Of a DNA stretch of 64,000 nucleotides, positions 46,819 to 56,605 are shown in pieces. Every line of letters begins with the position of its first letter. The stretch's first letter is position 1. The notes under the pieces were generated by a model, which saw only the letters and a program-made list of their open reading frames with translations, made no database searches and had not been told where the DNA came from. A program made the translations under genes and the position numbers. Source of the DNA: Litsea cubeba (Eukaryota > Streptophyta > Magnoliopsida > Laurales > Lauraceae); the NCBI GenBank assembly GCA_012931725.1, contig CM022952.1:58707089-58771088 (forward strand), read 5' to 3'.

Positions 46819-47671
46819 GAGAGCCATAATTTTCTTGGACTGAGTTTTATTGCTTTCGTTTTTTAGTAAAGTTGTCGGCTTTCATGTTGCTTTCATTGCT
46901 TGATTCCTTTCTTTTTTTCAAGTCTTTTCATAGACTGGGTTATTCCCGGTCCTGTGAGCCACTTCGCTTGACTTCCTTGGATTGCTTGTACATATTCCCA
47001 TTGTGAAAATCTTCCCATCGAGCCCTTCACAGCCTTTCAATTACAGATGTTTAGTTTTTTTTTTTTTTTTGGTTTGTTGGGGGTTTCTTCTTGTAATCTT
47101 TTGTTCCTTTTCTTTTTTGAGCAATAAATTGTACCGTTGTAAAAAAAATATAGCAGAAATGGAAAGCACTCGTAATAATAAATAAATGTGTACTGCCTAG
47201 ATCCCTAGAAGTGATCCTCCCTTGGCCTATAGGATCCTACTTCTGCATTTACCTCTGACCTCTAGAGGACTAGCAAACAAGATCATTTAATTCAACTACT
47301 AATTTCTAATGCCTATCGGGAATGTTGATGTTTGTGTTTAACATGAATATTGTTTGTGAAACGCAATAATTTGTAGGCATAAGTTTGATGGGTGCAATGG
47401 CGGAATGTTCTTTGCTGTACTTCTGTATCCAATCCGCTTCCCATGTGGTGCTTACGACATGAGGTTCTCAACTATTACGTCTAATATTTTTTAAGCCAAA
47501 TTTCTAATTTCTACAGCTATTGCAATTACGCAATTGCAAATTAAAAAAAAAAAAACCCTTTCTTCAGCTTAGCCGTGGTCTAATAATACCCATTAAGCTA
47601 TACATTATGATTTCAACAAATTAGTGACTAAAAATGTATCAGCTATATTTTTTTATTTTCTGTACCAGCAG
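46819..47671 (+). other. Distal end of intron 2 with an L1-like tail
   Basis: TTGTAATCTTTTGTTCC, GAGCAATAAATTGTACC and an A run near 47090-47148 resemble the 3' UTR and tail of a truncated L1 LINE. A 16-T run is at 47055-47070. The last 500 bp before exon 3 look like original intron sequence and contain no complete element. Confidence 0.5.
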
Positions 47672-48131
47672 GTTCCCTGTGGTTGCTTATCTGCAGCAAA
47701 TATGGTGGTTTGAAGTAGATGGTTCCTTGAAGTTCCGTTTCCCTGCTGGTGTATACACACTGTCATTCAGGCTTCACCTCGGGAGATTTTCTAAAAGACT
47801 TGGACGCCGAATCTGCAACTTTGATAACACTCATGGTTGGGATATAAAGCCTGTACGGTTTGAGCTATCAACTTCAGATGGTCAGCAAGCGTCTTGTGAA
47901 TGCTGTTTGGACGAACCCGAGCAGGATGATGCTAATGGCAACCACAAGCGTGGGAGCTGGATAGAGTATCAGGTGGGCACATTCATCGTCAGTGATCCAG
48001 ATGCTTTCATGGAAATCAGATTTTCCATGAAACAGATTGATTGCACCCATTCTAAAGGGGGCCTCTGTTTAGATTCTGTATCTATCATGCCAAGTGACTT
48101 GAGAGATAGAAGAAAGCGATACTGCAAGTAG
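47672..48131 (+). CDS. PP2A13: F-box protein PP2-A13-like, exon 3 (PP2 domain)
   Basis: This last coding exon supplies residues 146-298 and the stop TAG at 48129-48131. It begins RFPVVAYLQQIWWFEVDG, directly completing the exon 2 linker, and carries the PP2 (phloem protein 2) domain: FRFPAGVYTLSFRLHLGR, then GWDIKPVRFELSTSDGQ, GSWIEYQVG and MKQIDCTHSKGGLCLDSV. It ends DLRDRRKRYCK. The acceptor is a tandem CAGCAG at 47666-47671. Using the second AG gives the conserved ES-R-F junction; the first would add one serine and keep the frame. There are no stops or frameshifts, so the gene has stayed under selection despite the size of intron 2. The exon could be mistaken for an independent gene, but it has no start of its own and its phase fits exon 2 exactly. 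Confidence 0.95.
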
Positions 48132-48793
48132 TTGCAGCACAGTACACATTAGTCGTCTGCGAGTGATAGTTGAAGTCCTTTATTTTGATTGTGATACAGC
48201 CCATACTTGTAAAAGGATTTTGTGCTAAATAGGATCCCATTTTGTTGTATTAGTGGTATGCATGTGCTATGCACATGTGCATGTTATGCTTTTGTTGCTT
48301 TGGATATACACCATTTTAAATCTATCATTTGTATGAATAAGCTATCACTAATTTTGTAACATATGTTCTGCAAATTATATGCGTAGAACATATGATATAA
48401 TTCGCGTTGTTTTATGTTGACATTCCGTGTGTATTATTTGAGGTTAACACAAATGAGCAATGGTTAATTCATTCAATGTGAATATATATACACACACGAA
48501 AAAAAGGTGATTATAATGCAAAACGTTTATAGTGTTACTAATTCGTTGTTGAGTTTTTTACAAAAAAGGCCCCTATATTTTTATGAAACCTCAAAAAAGC
48601 CCCTCTATTTTACCACTGAGGTCATTCCTTTCGCTCGCTCTTATTTTCTATTTTTTTTTGACCGTTTTACCGCTGAGAACAAGTCGGTGATTTTTTGAGA
48701 TTAGCCAAAAAGACTTTTTATCATCTTTATCTTCAAACAGTCACTTGCTACTGAACCCAATCCCAATATCAGTAGAAAAAATCCAATGTCCAA
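48132..48793 (+). other. 3' flank of the F-box gene
   Basis: Probable 3' UTR and intergenic DNA. No perfect AATAAA signal was found; polyadenylation is not located. AT-rich with a short TA/CA repeat near 48484-48498. Its right end carries the target copy AATGTCCAA (48785-48793) of the MULE. Confidence 0.5.
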
Positions 48794-48850
48794 GGGAAAT
48801 TCTATATGCACCACGGCTTTTGCTGAACCCACCCACTTTTTAAAAAATAC
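48794..48850 (+). repeat. Left terminal inverted repeat of the Pack-MULE
   Basis: Imperfect partner of 50055-50112; both begin GGGAAATTCTATATGCAC. Confidence 0.85.
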
Positions 48851-49218
48851 CTAAAATACCCTTCCTCCATGCCACCTGCACCCACTATTCTCCACCAGGT
48901 ATGCCTTCTTCCCTTCCTCCCTCCCGACCAACTGCACCCACTGCACAACACCCTCTTCATCTCCCTCTCTCGTCGCTAACTTCTCCTCTCCCTGCTTCAC
49001 CCTCTATATCTCCATTTTTCCCCTCTGCCATGCAACTCTCTTTGCCCCACCTCTTTGCCACCGCCCACTCCATCTCCTCCCTCTGTCTCTACTTCATCTC
49101 TCCCCCCCTCTCTTCTCCTTACTTTGTTTTTCTCTGTCCCTGCTTCATCATATCTCTCTTTCCATCTCCATTTTCCCCTCCGCCCTGCAACTCTCTCCGC
49201 CCTCTCTTGATCGCTGCC

Positions 49219-49490
49219 TTCTCCAGAGGTGCACGGAGTATCGAAGCCGTGCACATAGAGAGGTGCACGGCCGGAAAAACCGTGCATTTTTCATTTGCAC
49301 GGCCTGAAAAACCCGTGCATTTTTCATTTGCACGGTTTATCATATCCGTGCACAGATCGCAGTCTTCTCCAAATGTGCACGGAGTTTCGGAACCGTGCAC
49401 ATAGAGAGGTGCACGGCTGAAAAAACCCGTGCATTTATTAATTGCACGGTTTATCATATCTGTGCAATTGAGATATGCACGGTTGTCTCT
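49219..49490 (+). repeat. Duplicated cluster of GTGCACGG / CCGTGCAC inverted words
   Basis: Two direct units (49219-49363 and about 49364-49490) begin CTTCTCCA. Each contains several copies of TGCACGG and CCGTGCA in alternating orientation, spaced 10-30 bp, with shared ACATAGAGAGGTGCACGG and GCACGGTTTATCATAT. Adjacent words can pair into short hairpins. One CCGTGCAT also sits in the right terminal repeat. Confidence 0.8.
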
Positions 49491-49544
49491 CTTCCCCTTC
49501 CTGTCTCTCTCTCTCCCTCCCTCTCCCCGCCCTCTAGAGGTGCA

Positions 49545-49784
49545 GGTCGCGATCGACGAGAGCGCCAAGATTGGTACGCTTGGAAGTAGGTCCTGCTGCT
49601 TGGTGATGTTGTCAGCTGCTGCGCCGTGCTGTTCCCAATCGTGTGGTCTATCAAGAACCTGCGCGAGGCGGCCAGGACCGACGGGAAGGTGGCAGTGAAT
49701 CTGATGAAGCTTACTCTTTTCAGGCAGTATTACATTGTGGTGATCTGCTACATTTACTTCACTAGGGTTGTTGTTTACATGCAG
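49545..49784 (+). pseudogene. Captured fragment of a Lung-seven-transmembrane receptor gene
   Basis: The plus strand reads AIDES, then after a frameshift DWYAWK, a stop, VLLLGDVVSCCAVLFPIVWS, IKNLREAARTDGKVAVNLMK and LTLFRQYYIVVICYIYFTRV, up to VVVY. This matches the membrane-spanning part of plant Lung-seven-transmembrane (GOST/LUSTR, candidate GPCR CAND6/7-type) proteins. I recognise it strongly by its INLREAARTDGK-like and FRQYY motifs. It ends at TACATGCAG, an exon-like border. Only about 70 codons were taken, without start or remaining helices, so it cannot make the receptor. It lies wholly within the MULE termini, which makes it a captured gene piece. The following 49785-49975 may be a second captured piece that I cannot name. 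Confidence 0.82.
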
Positions 49785-50054
49785 AGGTGCACGGCGAGGT
49801 CGCAGGTGGATCAAATGGAGGAGAGCACGTGGTTGGAGTCGGCGCGGACGATATCGAGGACGTCGGCGGATCTCTGGAGGGAGTGGAGGTGCTTGTCGAG
49901 ATCGGAGCCCTGCTCCTGTCTCTCTCCCTCTCCCTCCATTTCTGTCGCTCCCTCCCCCTGCAGGCAGCACCGATTGGATGGTGGGCGGAGGTTGCAGGAG
50001 GTCGGCGAAGAGGAGAGAAGGAAGGAGAGGGAGAGAGGTATTTTTGTCATGTGT

Positions 50055-50112
50055 ATTTTTTAAAAAAAAATGTGGGTGTGTTCAGCATTGTACCGTGCAT
50101 ATAGAATTTCCC
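50055..50112 (-). repeat. Right terminal inverted repeat of the Pack-MULE
   Basis: Reverse complement of the left end with small indels; it abuts AATGTCCAA. Confidence 0.85.
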
Positions 50113-50121
50113 AATGTCCAA

Positions 50122-51205
50122 AAACCCGTGACAAAACGACCCAAGACCATGTTTTACTGTTTCCCTTTGGTAAGGCTCCTGCAACAGAAAACTCCCTACA
50201 CCATCACCATCATCAACACCCCGCTCAACATCCAACAGGTCAGATCCCTTCTCCCTCCAAACACCACCATCCAATTACCTGAGTACCCCCTAACGATCAT
50301 GATCACGGCCTCCCACCCAACTCTAAAAAAACAAACACCCTCTCGCCCCATCTCACCCTCCGCTTCATCCAAGCCTCCACCCGCCTTCGACCTCCTCCTC
50401 TCCGCCATCTACAATGGAGGTCACCGTTCACTCTTCATAATTGCCGACAAGTTCATCGTGGACCGTCAAATTGATGAGGAAGTTAGGGGCCTTTCACTCC
50501 ATCTTCCAGACTACTGGAACTTACAGCTCCGCCATCTTCTTCTCCATTTTGATGCTTTTGTCCCACTGGAAAGCCGACGCTGGCAATGAATTCTCCTTTC
50601 CAGGTTTACCAGGCGTGAAGCGTCACCATTCCCAGATGATGGACGAAGCCAGAGATATCGACGGAACTGATCCTTGGCTGTTTCTTCTCAGGAAATGCCT
50701 CTCCTTTAGTCGGCAATCAGATGGGGTTCTCCTAAATACCATGGAGATTGAAAGCAAGGCCTTGAATCATCTCAGGAAAAATATATGGAGAGTTTGGGCA
50801 ATTGGTCCTCTACTCTCTCCTCCTTTCCCTAAACCTGCAAGCCCCAGGATTTGTTCTGCACATCTCGTTTGGGTCGTAGAGTTCTATTGATGTTTCTTAA
50901 ATGGTGGAATTAGCAAAGGGATTGGAAGCATGAAGGAAGCAATTCATCAGGGTCATCATGCCTCCAAATGGTTTCGACCCACATGAGGAATTTAGAGTAG
51001 AACGGATGATGGAAGTCTTTGAAGATCGGATTATAGACAGCAAACAGGGGATTGGCACCCCAGATGGAGATTTTGTCCCATGAATCTACAAGTGCGTTTC
51101 TTAGCCAATGCAGTTGGAATTCGGTATGAGAGAGCTTGAGTGAGGGCGTGTCGATCATTGGGTGGCCGACCGGTAACAAGCAGGCTAGGCCGTTGATTAG
51201 CATAG
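50122..51205 (+). pseudogene. UDP-glycosyltransferase pseudogene, UGT92A-like
   Basis: A broken family 1 glycosyltransferase, an enzyme class that moves sugars from UDP-sugars onto small molecules in the cytosol. Pieces in order: LLQQKTPYTITIINTPLNIQ (50175-50240), a frameshifted stretch, then LGAFHSIFQTTGTYSSAIFF (50480-50540), PGLPGVKRHHSQM, GTDPWLFLLRKC, SDGVLLNTMEIESKALNHL, VWAIGPLLSPP (50790-50830), PPNGFDPHEEFRVE (50965-51000) and the C-terminal PSPG region. There the usual HCGWNS reads QCSWNS, followed by a stop and then ESLSEGVSIIGWP (51100-51165). The N-terminal start with the GH-loop and the sequence after the PSPG box are missing. At least three frameshifts and two stops are present. 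Its first recognisable codons lie directly after the MULE target duplication, but the left MULE flank holds no UGT sequence. Confidence 0.82.
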
Positions 51206-51497
51206 TGTCTCATCTTCTAATTTGAACCCTGAAAGTGTATACTGTAGTTCGGAAAATCGCAGTTTTTGTCATTGATCTCTGAAAATTCTGATTTTAGGGT
51301 TGTTGGAAAGCTCTCCACATGAGCTACAATTCTTCTTCTTTGACCCGATCTGTTCGAGTCCCGAAGATCCCCGTTATCGCACTCCAAGTTCAGCTAAAAT
51401 TATAACAAACTCACAAACAACCAATTACAAAATATCCCACTGACCTCATTAATTGCCCCCACCTACCACTACTAAAGCATATTAACTCCTCCACTCC

Positions 51498-51872
51498 ATG
51501 GCCACAAGGGAGAACTCTCTCTCTCTCTCTCTTCTTCTTCTCTCTTCCAATGACAAGAACCTATCCATAGAAGCTCTCCTAGCAAGATCCCTGTCATCCC
51601 CTACGCAACATAGTGGATTTTGCTGCGAATCCACTAGTGGCTGCTCCCTCTTCCATCACCTTTTTCTTTCTTTGACTTCTAAGAGCTACGCCTCTCTTTT
51701 CCCTCTTGAACGTCTCTTGATGTTGGAACCCATATTCATCACTTGTTTTAGTTTTTATGGGGCTTGGATTTTGATAGTGAGTGGATTTTATTTAGGGAGA
51801 TTTTTGGGGGCTTTATTTGGAAGAGAAAGCTCTTGGTTGGAGCTTGGATTGACCGTGGGATTAAGGGTGTGA
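51498..51872 (+). other. Unassigned 124-codon reading frame
   Basis: An open frame starting MATRENSLSLSLLLLSS over a CT repeat, with a C-terminal hydrophobic stretch (FITCFSFYGAWILIVSGFYL). I recognise no family. Its serine/leucine-rich start comes from the CT microsatellite. It lies between a UGT pseudogene and a solo LTR, so it may be chance. Confidence 0.2.
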
Positions 51873-51932
51873 TTTGTTTTTGATTTTGAGGCAAGTGTTC
51901 AAACTAATTAACACTAGGTTTTATGACTCATG

Positions 51933-53613
51933 TGTTAGTTTTATTGTCTCAATACCAGCATATGATGTAATAAATTGATTCATTTCTTTATTAATCAATA
52001 TATTCATGCTTTCCATTTCATGAGATGAATGGTGTTTAATTATATACTTGCACATAACCAATATGAATGACATAATGGTTCATGAGATGAACCGGAGTCC
52101 ATGAATATACGAGATATAATACATGTGTATAGATGAGATCCACATACGGGAGACATGTATAATAAATCTTATACTTGAATATCTTCACAACCAGTGATGA
52201 GACTGGACATCTCATACTGACAAGGTTGCAGCATTTTGATCACTATGAGATAGTGTGATTTGTCTCGATCATCAGAATGAAAGATTCTGGATCATAGTGC
52301 TGGTACATTGGTTATATTGAAGGACCATGAGAAGCACCTTATAAACACTGTCTTTATATTAAGGTTTGCTCTCATAATTCCCTAGCAGTAAGCTTTCAAT
52401 CCTGAGACATTAATGAACTCAAGTTTTTATCTATTCATTTGCTTTGAATCACCAATGAGTGAGGCCAACTGTAGGTCAACACCTCGGTGATTTGGGTACG
52501 TGGTAGTAGAGCTGTGGGAACATTCAATGGTCAAGATGGAATCTATCTCTAATATCCCATTGTGCCAATTAATGGATTTAATCATTGGTAAGTGTACACC
52601 CATTCCGATTAAGAGTTAATTGGAAAGGTACCATTGATCATTATAATTAATTGGGGCTCAAGGACAATAAGATATGGATCTAATTTGGAAGACAGGTCCA
52701 ATTGATCCATGGATATTGATGGAGGGGCCTACTTATGGTAATAGGGAAGTTTAGGGTCTTCTATGTAATTTCCTAAGACTGGAGTTCAATTGCATTTATA
52801 TAGTGGAATTATTTACAATTAACTGTGGGCCCGGATTGCACATGAGATGTGGGGTCGTGTGTTCCAGTTAGAGCCAGCTTTCTAAGGAATCCCTAGTGGT
52901 CCCCACGCTAGCCCAATCATCAGACGAATACTAATTCTAGTTGAACTCTAAAAGAAAAGTTACTATTTCTATTTGAAGTGAGACTTCTAATAGTGGTAAT
53001 AGTATGTTTCTAATTATTAATGGAAGTGAGACTTCTATTGTAATTAAGAAAGAGAAGAAAGTTACTAATTAATTTGGAAGTGAGACTTCTAATTAAATTA
53101 GTAAAGAGTAGTTTGCAAAAGCTATAAATAGGGACCAATGGGGGCTTGGACGTCCACCTTGGAATTCACGCCCAGCCCCCTTTGTGCAAGAGTTGCACTT
53201 CTCTTCTCTCCCTCTTCTAGTTCCTTTAAGTTCCTAGTTGTCTTCTTTTGAAGATCCCACCCATCTTCTTGAGAAAGAGATTCTGATTCGGGTAATAGCG
53301 TGGAAGGCCATTGGGTTTTTGGAGAAACCTATTTGATTCGCGAAAGAGTTCGTCATCAAAGAAAGTAGCAAATTCTCCATTAGAGCACAACCGAGTTCCA
53401 AAGGTATAATCTATTTCCTTGTATGATATAGATCTTTGTTGCATGTTTGTTACTGATTTTCTATCTCCTAGATAGATTATATTACTGATCATGATAGATG
53501 AGATATAGGGTTTGCATCTTGGACACATTGATAGCCTTATGGATAGTTGATCCCTGTATCAAGTGGATCAAAAATTTTTGAAACCTATCCTAGAAGCCCA
53601 CTTATTTCCAACA
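51933..53613 (+). mobile_element. Solo LTR, family B copy 1, 1,681 bp
   Basis: Perfect 5 bp duplication TCATG lies at 51928-51932 and 53614-53618. It starts TGTTAGTTTTATTGTC and ends TTATTTCCAACA. No internal genes. A shorter inverted copy lies at 58648-59361 and the start of a third at 63945. Confidence 0.9.
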
Positions 53614-53618
53614 TCATG

Positions 53619-54030
53619 TTAATCATCCCTTGATGAATTGATTTTGCGGCTTTAAGTTTAAACACCTCAAATAATCAGCGATGAACCCCTCCCATGATGC
53701 CCGTGGGTTCGTTTGATGGCTCATGAGAAGCCCCATCTGTGGGCCCCATGCTGCCCCGATGAAGAACCCGGCCAGCACCCGGCGGCCAGCTTCTCCCCCC
53801 ATCTGTACACCCCTCATTCCCTCCTTGAATCAAGGTAGCAGCTGCTGCTACCAGCTGCCCCAGCCCACCTACACAACAGGCCCAGCGGTCAGCTCCCAAA
53901 ATTCACATGCCCCTGCCTCTCTGGAAACTCAGCCAGCAGGCCCAGCGGCCAACCCCAAGTGCACACCTCCTGATACCATGGAAAGTGATGGCTGCAGCAG
54001 CCACTGCTAGCTGCCCATTGCATTAGTTAC
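53619..54030. other. GC-rich block related to 57676-57925
   Basis: GCC/CAGC-rich DNA with GATGAA(G/A)A.CC.(G/A)CCAGCA-like words, also present at 57700-57800 on the far side of the inserted LTR. Possibly two units of a degenerate repeat. No gene recognised. Confidence 0.35.
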
Positions 54031-55348
54031 TGTCACATTCCGGTCCCGAATCACCCTGGCCTAGGGTAATCCCTGAGGTAAGATAAATAGAACACATGAA
54101 GGAGGAAAACAACTCCCGTGTTATTGTACCTGTCGCGAGTCAAATACAACACACGAAGGAGGAAAACAACTATTCCACTCGTGAGTGTAGCTCACTTAAA
54201 CTTGTCAATAACAATTAAGAGTGGCGAAGCTGTAATTACATTCACAAAAGAATATCATTTCCCCATACGGTCCATTTAAACATTCAAGTTTAATACAAAA
54301 GAATTATACATGTATGTACATTGATCTACCAAAAGAGGGTGTATAAAACTACCCCGTAAAACAGTCACAAAAGGATAAACATAAGTATAACAAGTACAAA
54401 TGAAAAGCTAAGTGTGACCCACACAAAAAGGGGCTAGTCACACTGTCTGTGTAGCTCTCAAAATATACATGGTACTCTCCAAAGGAGGAGTATCTACATT
54501 GGCCCATTGACTGGCCACTCCTCTAGTCCTGGAGGAACCTCTTGGGTATCATCCTCTCCCTCCTTGGCCTCTTTAAGGCCGAGAGTTGCATTTGTGCTTG
54601 TGACACCAAGTGTAGTACCTCAAATACGACGAATTGGCAAGTACATGCAATAAAAAAGAAATACATAATGCTTCAAAGAACGAATTAAATGACAATTGAT
54701 TAAGTAAATGTCAAAGTAAAGGAATAATTAAGCAATTGTGCTGAATAGACTAATCCATGCTTTTGAATCGAATGAGAATTATACACACTAATTGGCTACT
54801 ACATTAAGCTCATCCTCTCAATAGAGACCGAATCTAGTTGGAATGTCACCAGCGGCTCGACCAAAGGTTAGCTGGCTACTTGGTTCTAGAGTTCTGGTGC
54901 TCCAGACGACTTACTGTAGTAGTATCGAATAACTAAACCAAGTTTAACCCCGAAGGGTATCACAAGGTCGAAGGCAAGTAGTGCCGACTCGATCAAATCG
55001 AATAAAAATCGAATTTGAGTAAGTTAACATATTGTTCACAACCGAATCGATTAATAATCCCATGTACATCGAATACTTACTCAATTCAAGTTCCCATCAA
55101 ATACTGAATAGTTGTAAGACGATTGTAATAACGAATTGGAAGAATGGATATCGAATCGTAAATGTAACTAATTGATGAATAGGAATTGATATTAATGAAG
55201 ATATCCAATTTCAGTATGGAATACAACAATTTTAGGGAGTTCAAGAAATATTACTATCCACTCTAATCTATCACCCATAGTCGTTCACCGTTCAATACAA
55301 AATAGTTTTATTTAGAACGATCAACGTACTACTACTTGTTTTAGTGTC

Positions 55349-56192
55349 TGTAAGTGCACAAAAATTCACGGACCCGGGGGGTAGTGTTCTTGAGACTCAC
55401 TGAGGAGGACGAAGGCTGAAGCTCCTTGTCTCCTTGTTGATGATGGAAGAACCGATGCCTGAGAACCTGGAAGAGGGAGAAGAAACAGGTCAGAGGACCC
55501 TGACTGTGGGCAGCGCAGGGCTCTCCGATGCCTAAGTCAGTATGAGAACTGGACAGTAGGATGGAGATTTGGAGAAGATGGAGTTTGGGCATGGTGTACC
55601 AGAGTTATTGGCCCTGGTTTTGTATATGGTGTGTTGGATCGGGCATCCTTTGCTCTCTGCGCCTGTTGCTCCTTATATGGACAGGAAGAGGGAGAGAGAG
55701 GGCTCTGTGCTCTGACAGGAAGTCTTATCGCAGTCCATCTGTCCCATCGGGCCATACCCTGGCGCCTAGGGAACTGTGAACGTCGTTCTGTCAGAAGGCA
55801 TGGGCGGTATGGGTGGCTCTGTTAGATGATATGGGCTTGTCTTGTCGCACGTGCTGTAGCGTGCTTAAGTGTCCATGGGAGGACAGTTGTCAGCCCCTGC
55901 CTTGGCTAGCTCTGGCATCTTGACCGAGGTCAGGGTGTGTTGCCGAGGTCGGGGAGCCGAGGTCGGGGGCGACCTTGACTTGGCTGGAGATCTCGCAGGG
56001 ACGCCGAAGTGGAGGACCGGGATGAAGTTCCTAGCCGGGCTAGGGATGCCCTGGCCGAGGTGGAGCTCTGCCGAGATGGAGGAGTTGGCACAGGAGGCGT
56101 GGAGCTCTCATCCGAGATGGACTAGCTGGTGCAGGAGCCCAAGGTGGAGCATCCCGGCGGGACTCTGGTGAGCTCGGGAATATCCCCACACA
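55349..56192 (-). mobile_element. Solo LTR, family D, 844 bp, nested in family C
   Basis: Perfect 5 bp duplication GTGTC lies at 55344-55348 and 56193-56197. On the plus strand it reads TGTAAGTGCACAAAAA at the left and CCCCACACA at the right. It is collinear with each arm of the palindrome at 61351-62797: it shares GGTCAGAGGACCCTG, GCAGGGCTCTCCGATGCC, CTTGTCTTGTCGCAC and GGTCGGGGAGCCGAGGTCGG. It extends about 130 bp past the point where the palindrome arms stop, so it is the fuller reference copy. Confidence 0.88.
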
Positions 56193-56459
56193 GTGTCAAT
56201 TATTATAAGAAGGATACGTTGTGCTTCTAAAATAATTTTCATGGCGTAGTGTAAGACTAAAGAATACCCGTTGGACTAATTAATGAGGTTAATGGTTCCG
56301 TTCGATGGTCATAAGGGTCATAGAGATCCTAAATCTTCCTATGGAACGGGGTATGCACCTTAATTATCCATTAGGGATGCTTAGGGTGGTTTATGATATG
56401 TTAAGAGTGATAATTCACTCTAAAACTTGGGTTAAAACAAGCCCAGTCTACAGTTTTGG

Positions 56460-56605
56460 GTTCGCTCGAGCGGACCCATGTTCGCTAGAGCGGACCCCAT
56501 CCAGAGAGGTGTTCGCTCGGGCGACCCCTTTTGATCGCTCGAGCTTAGGTTCAGAAATGATGTTCGCTCGAGTGAATGCTCCAGTTCGCTCGAGCGAACA
56601 CTTCA
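56460..56605 (+). repeat. Cluster of TTCGCTCGAGCG-like palindromic words
   Basis: GTTCGCT(C/A)GAGCG-type words recur at least five times within 150 bp, alternating with GGACCC and AACACTT. They lie inside the family C LTR. Confidence 0.65.

Larger units (their letters stand above)
7744..47671 (+). other. Intron 2 of the F-box gene, about 39.9 kb of nested transposons
   Basis: The donor is GAG|GTATTT at 7743/7744 and the acceptor CAG|GTTCCC at 47671/47672, in phase 2. Between them I see only transposon-derived or unassigned DNA, with no other plausible host exon. LINEs, hAT elements, LTR elements, a SINE and a MITE lie in both orientations. Target-site duplications show repeated insertion into earlier insertions. 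The intron must be transcribed and removed for the gene to work, because the flanking exons are intact and complementary. Confidence 0.9.
48794..50112 (+). mobile_element. Pack-MULE (Mutator-like element), 1,319 bp, with captured gene piece
   Basis: Perfect 9 bp duplication AATGTCCAA lies at 48785-48793 and 50113-50121, the hallmark length for Mutator-like elements. Terminal inverted repeats of about 57 bp start GGGAAATTCTATATGCAC on both sides and share GCTGAAC.CACCCAC and TTTAAAAAATAC. No transposase is present. The interior is C-rich and includes a captured fragment of a Lung-seven-transmembrane receptor gene (49545-49784) and a GTGCACGG inverted-repeat cluster (49230-49490). The left part (48900-49200) is TCTCC-rich and unassigned. 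Confidence 0.88.

Noticed and set aside
47634..48131. Exon 3 as an independent lectin-like gene
   Set aside because: It begins at a splice acceptor and its phase and protein junction fit exon 2 exactly.
49230..49490. CRISPR-like array
   Set aside because: Words alternate in orientation, spacing is irregular, the genome is a plant's, and there are no cas genes. It is an internal repeat of a MULE.
49119..49970. 283-codon minus-strand frame, the longest in the window
   Set aside because: It runs antisense through the captured receptor fragment and the GTGCACGG cluster; the sense strand explains the sequence.
51498..51872. New short protein-coding gene
   Set aside because: Start overlies a CT repeat, no family match and no supporting splice or promoter signal; listed only as an unassigned frame.
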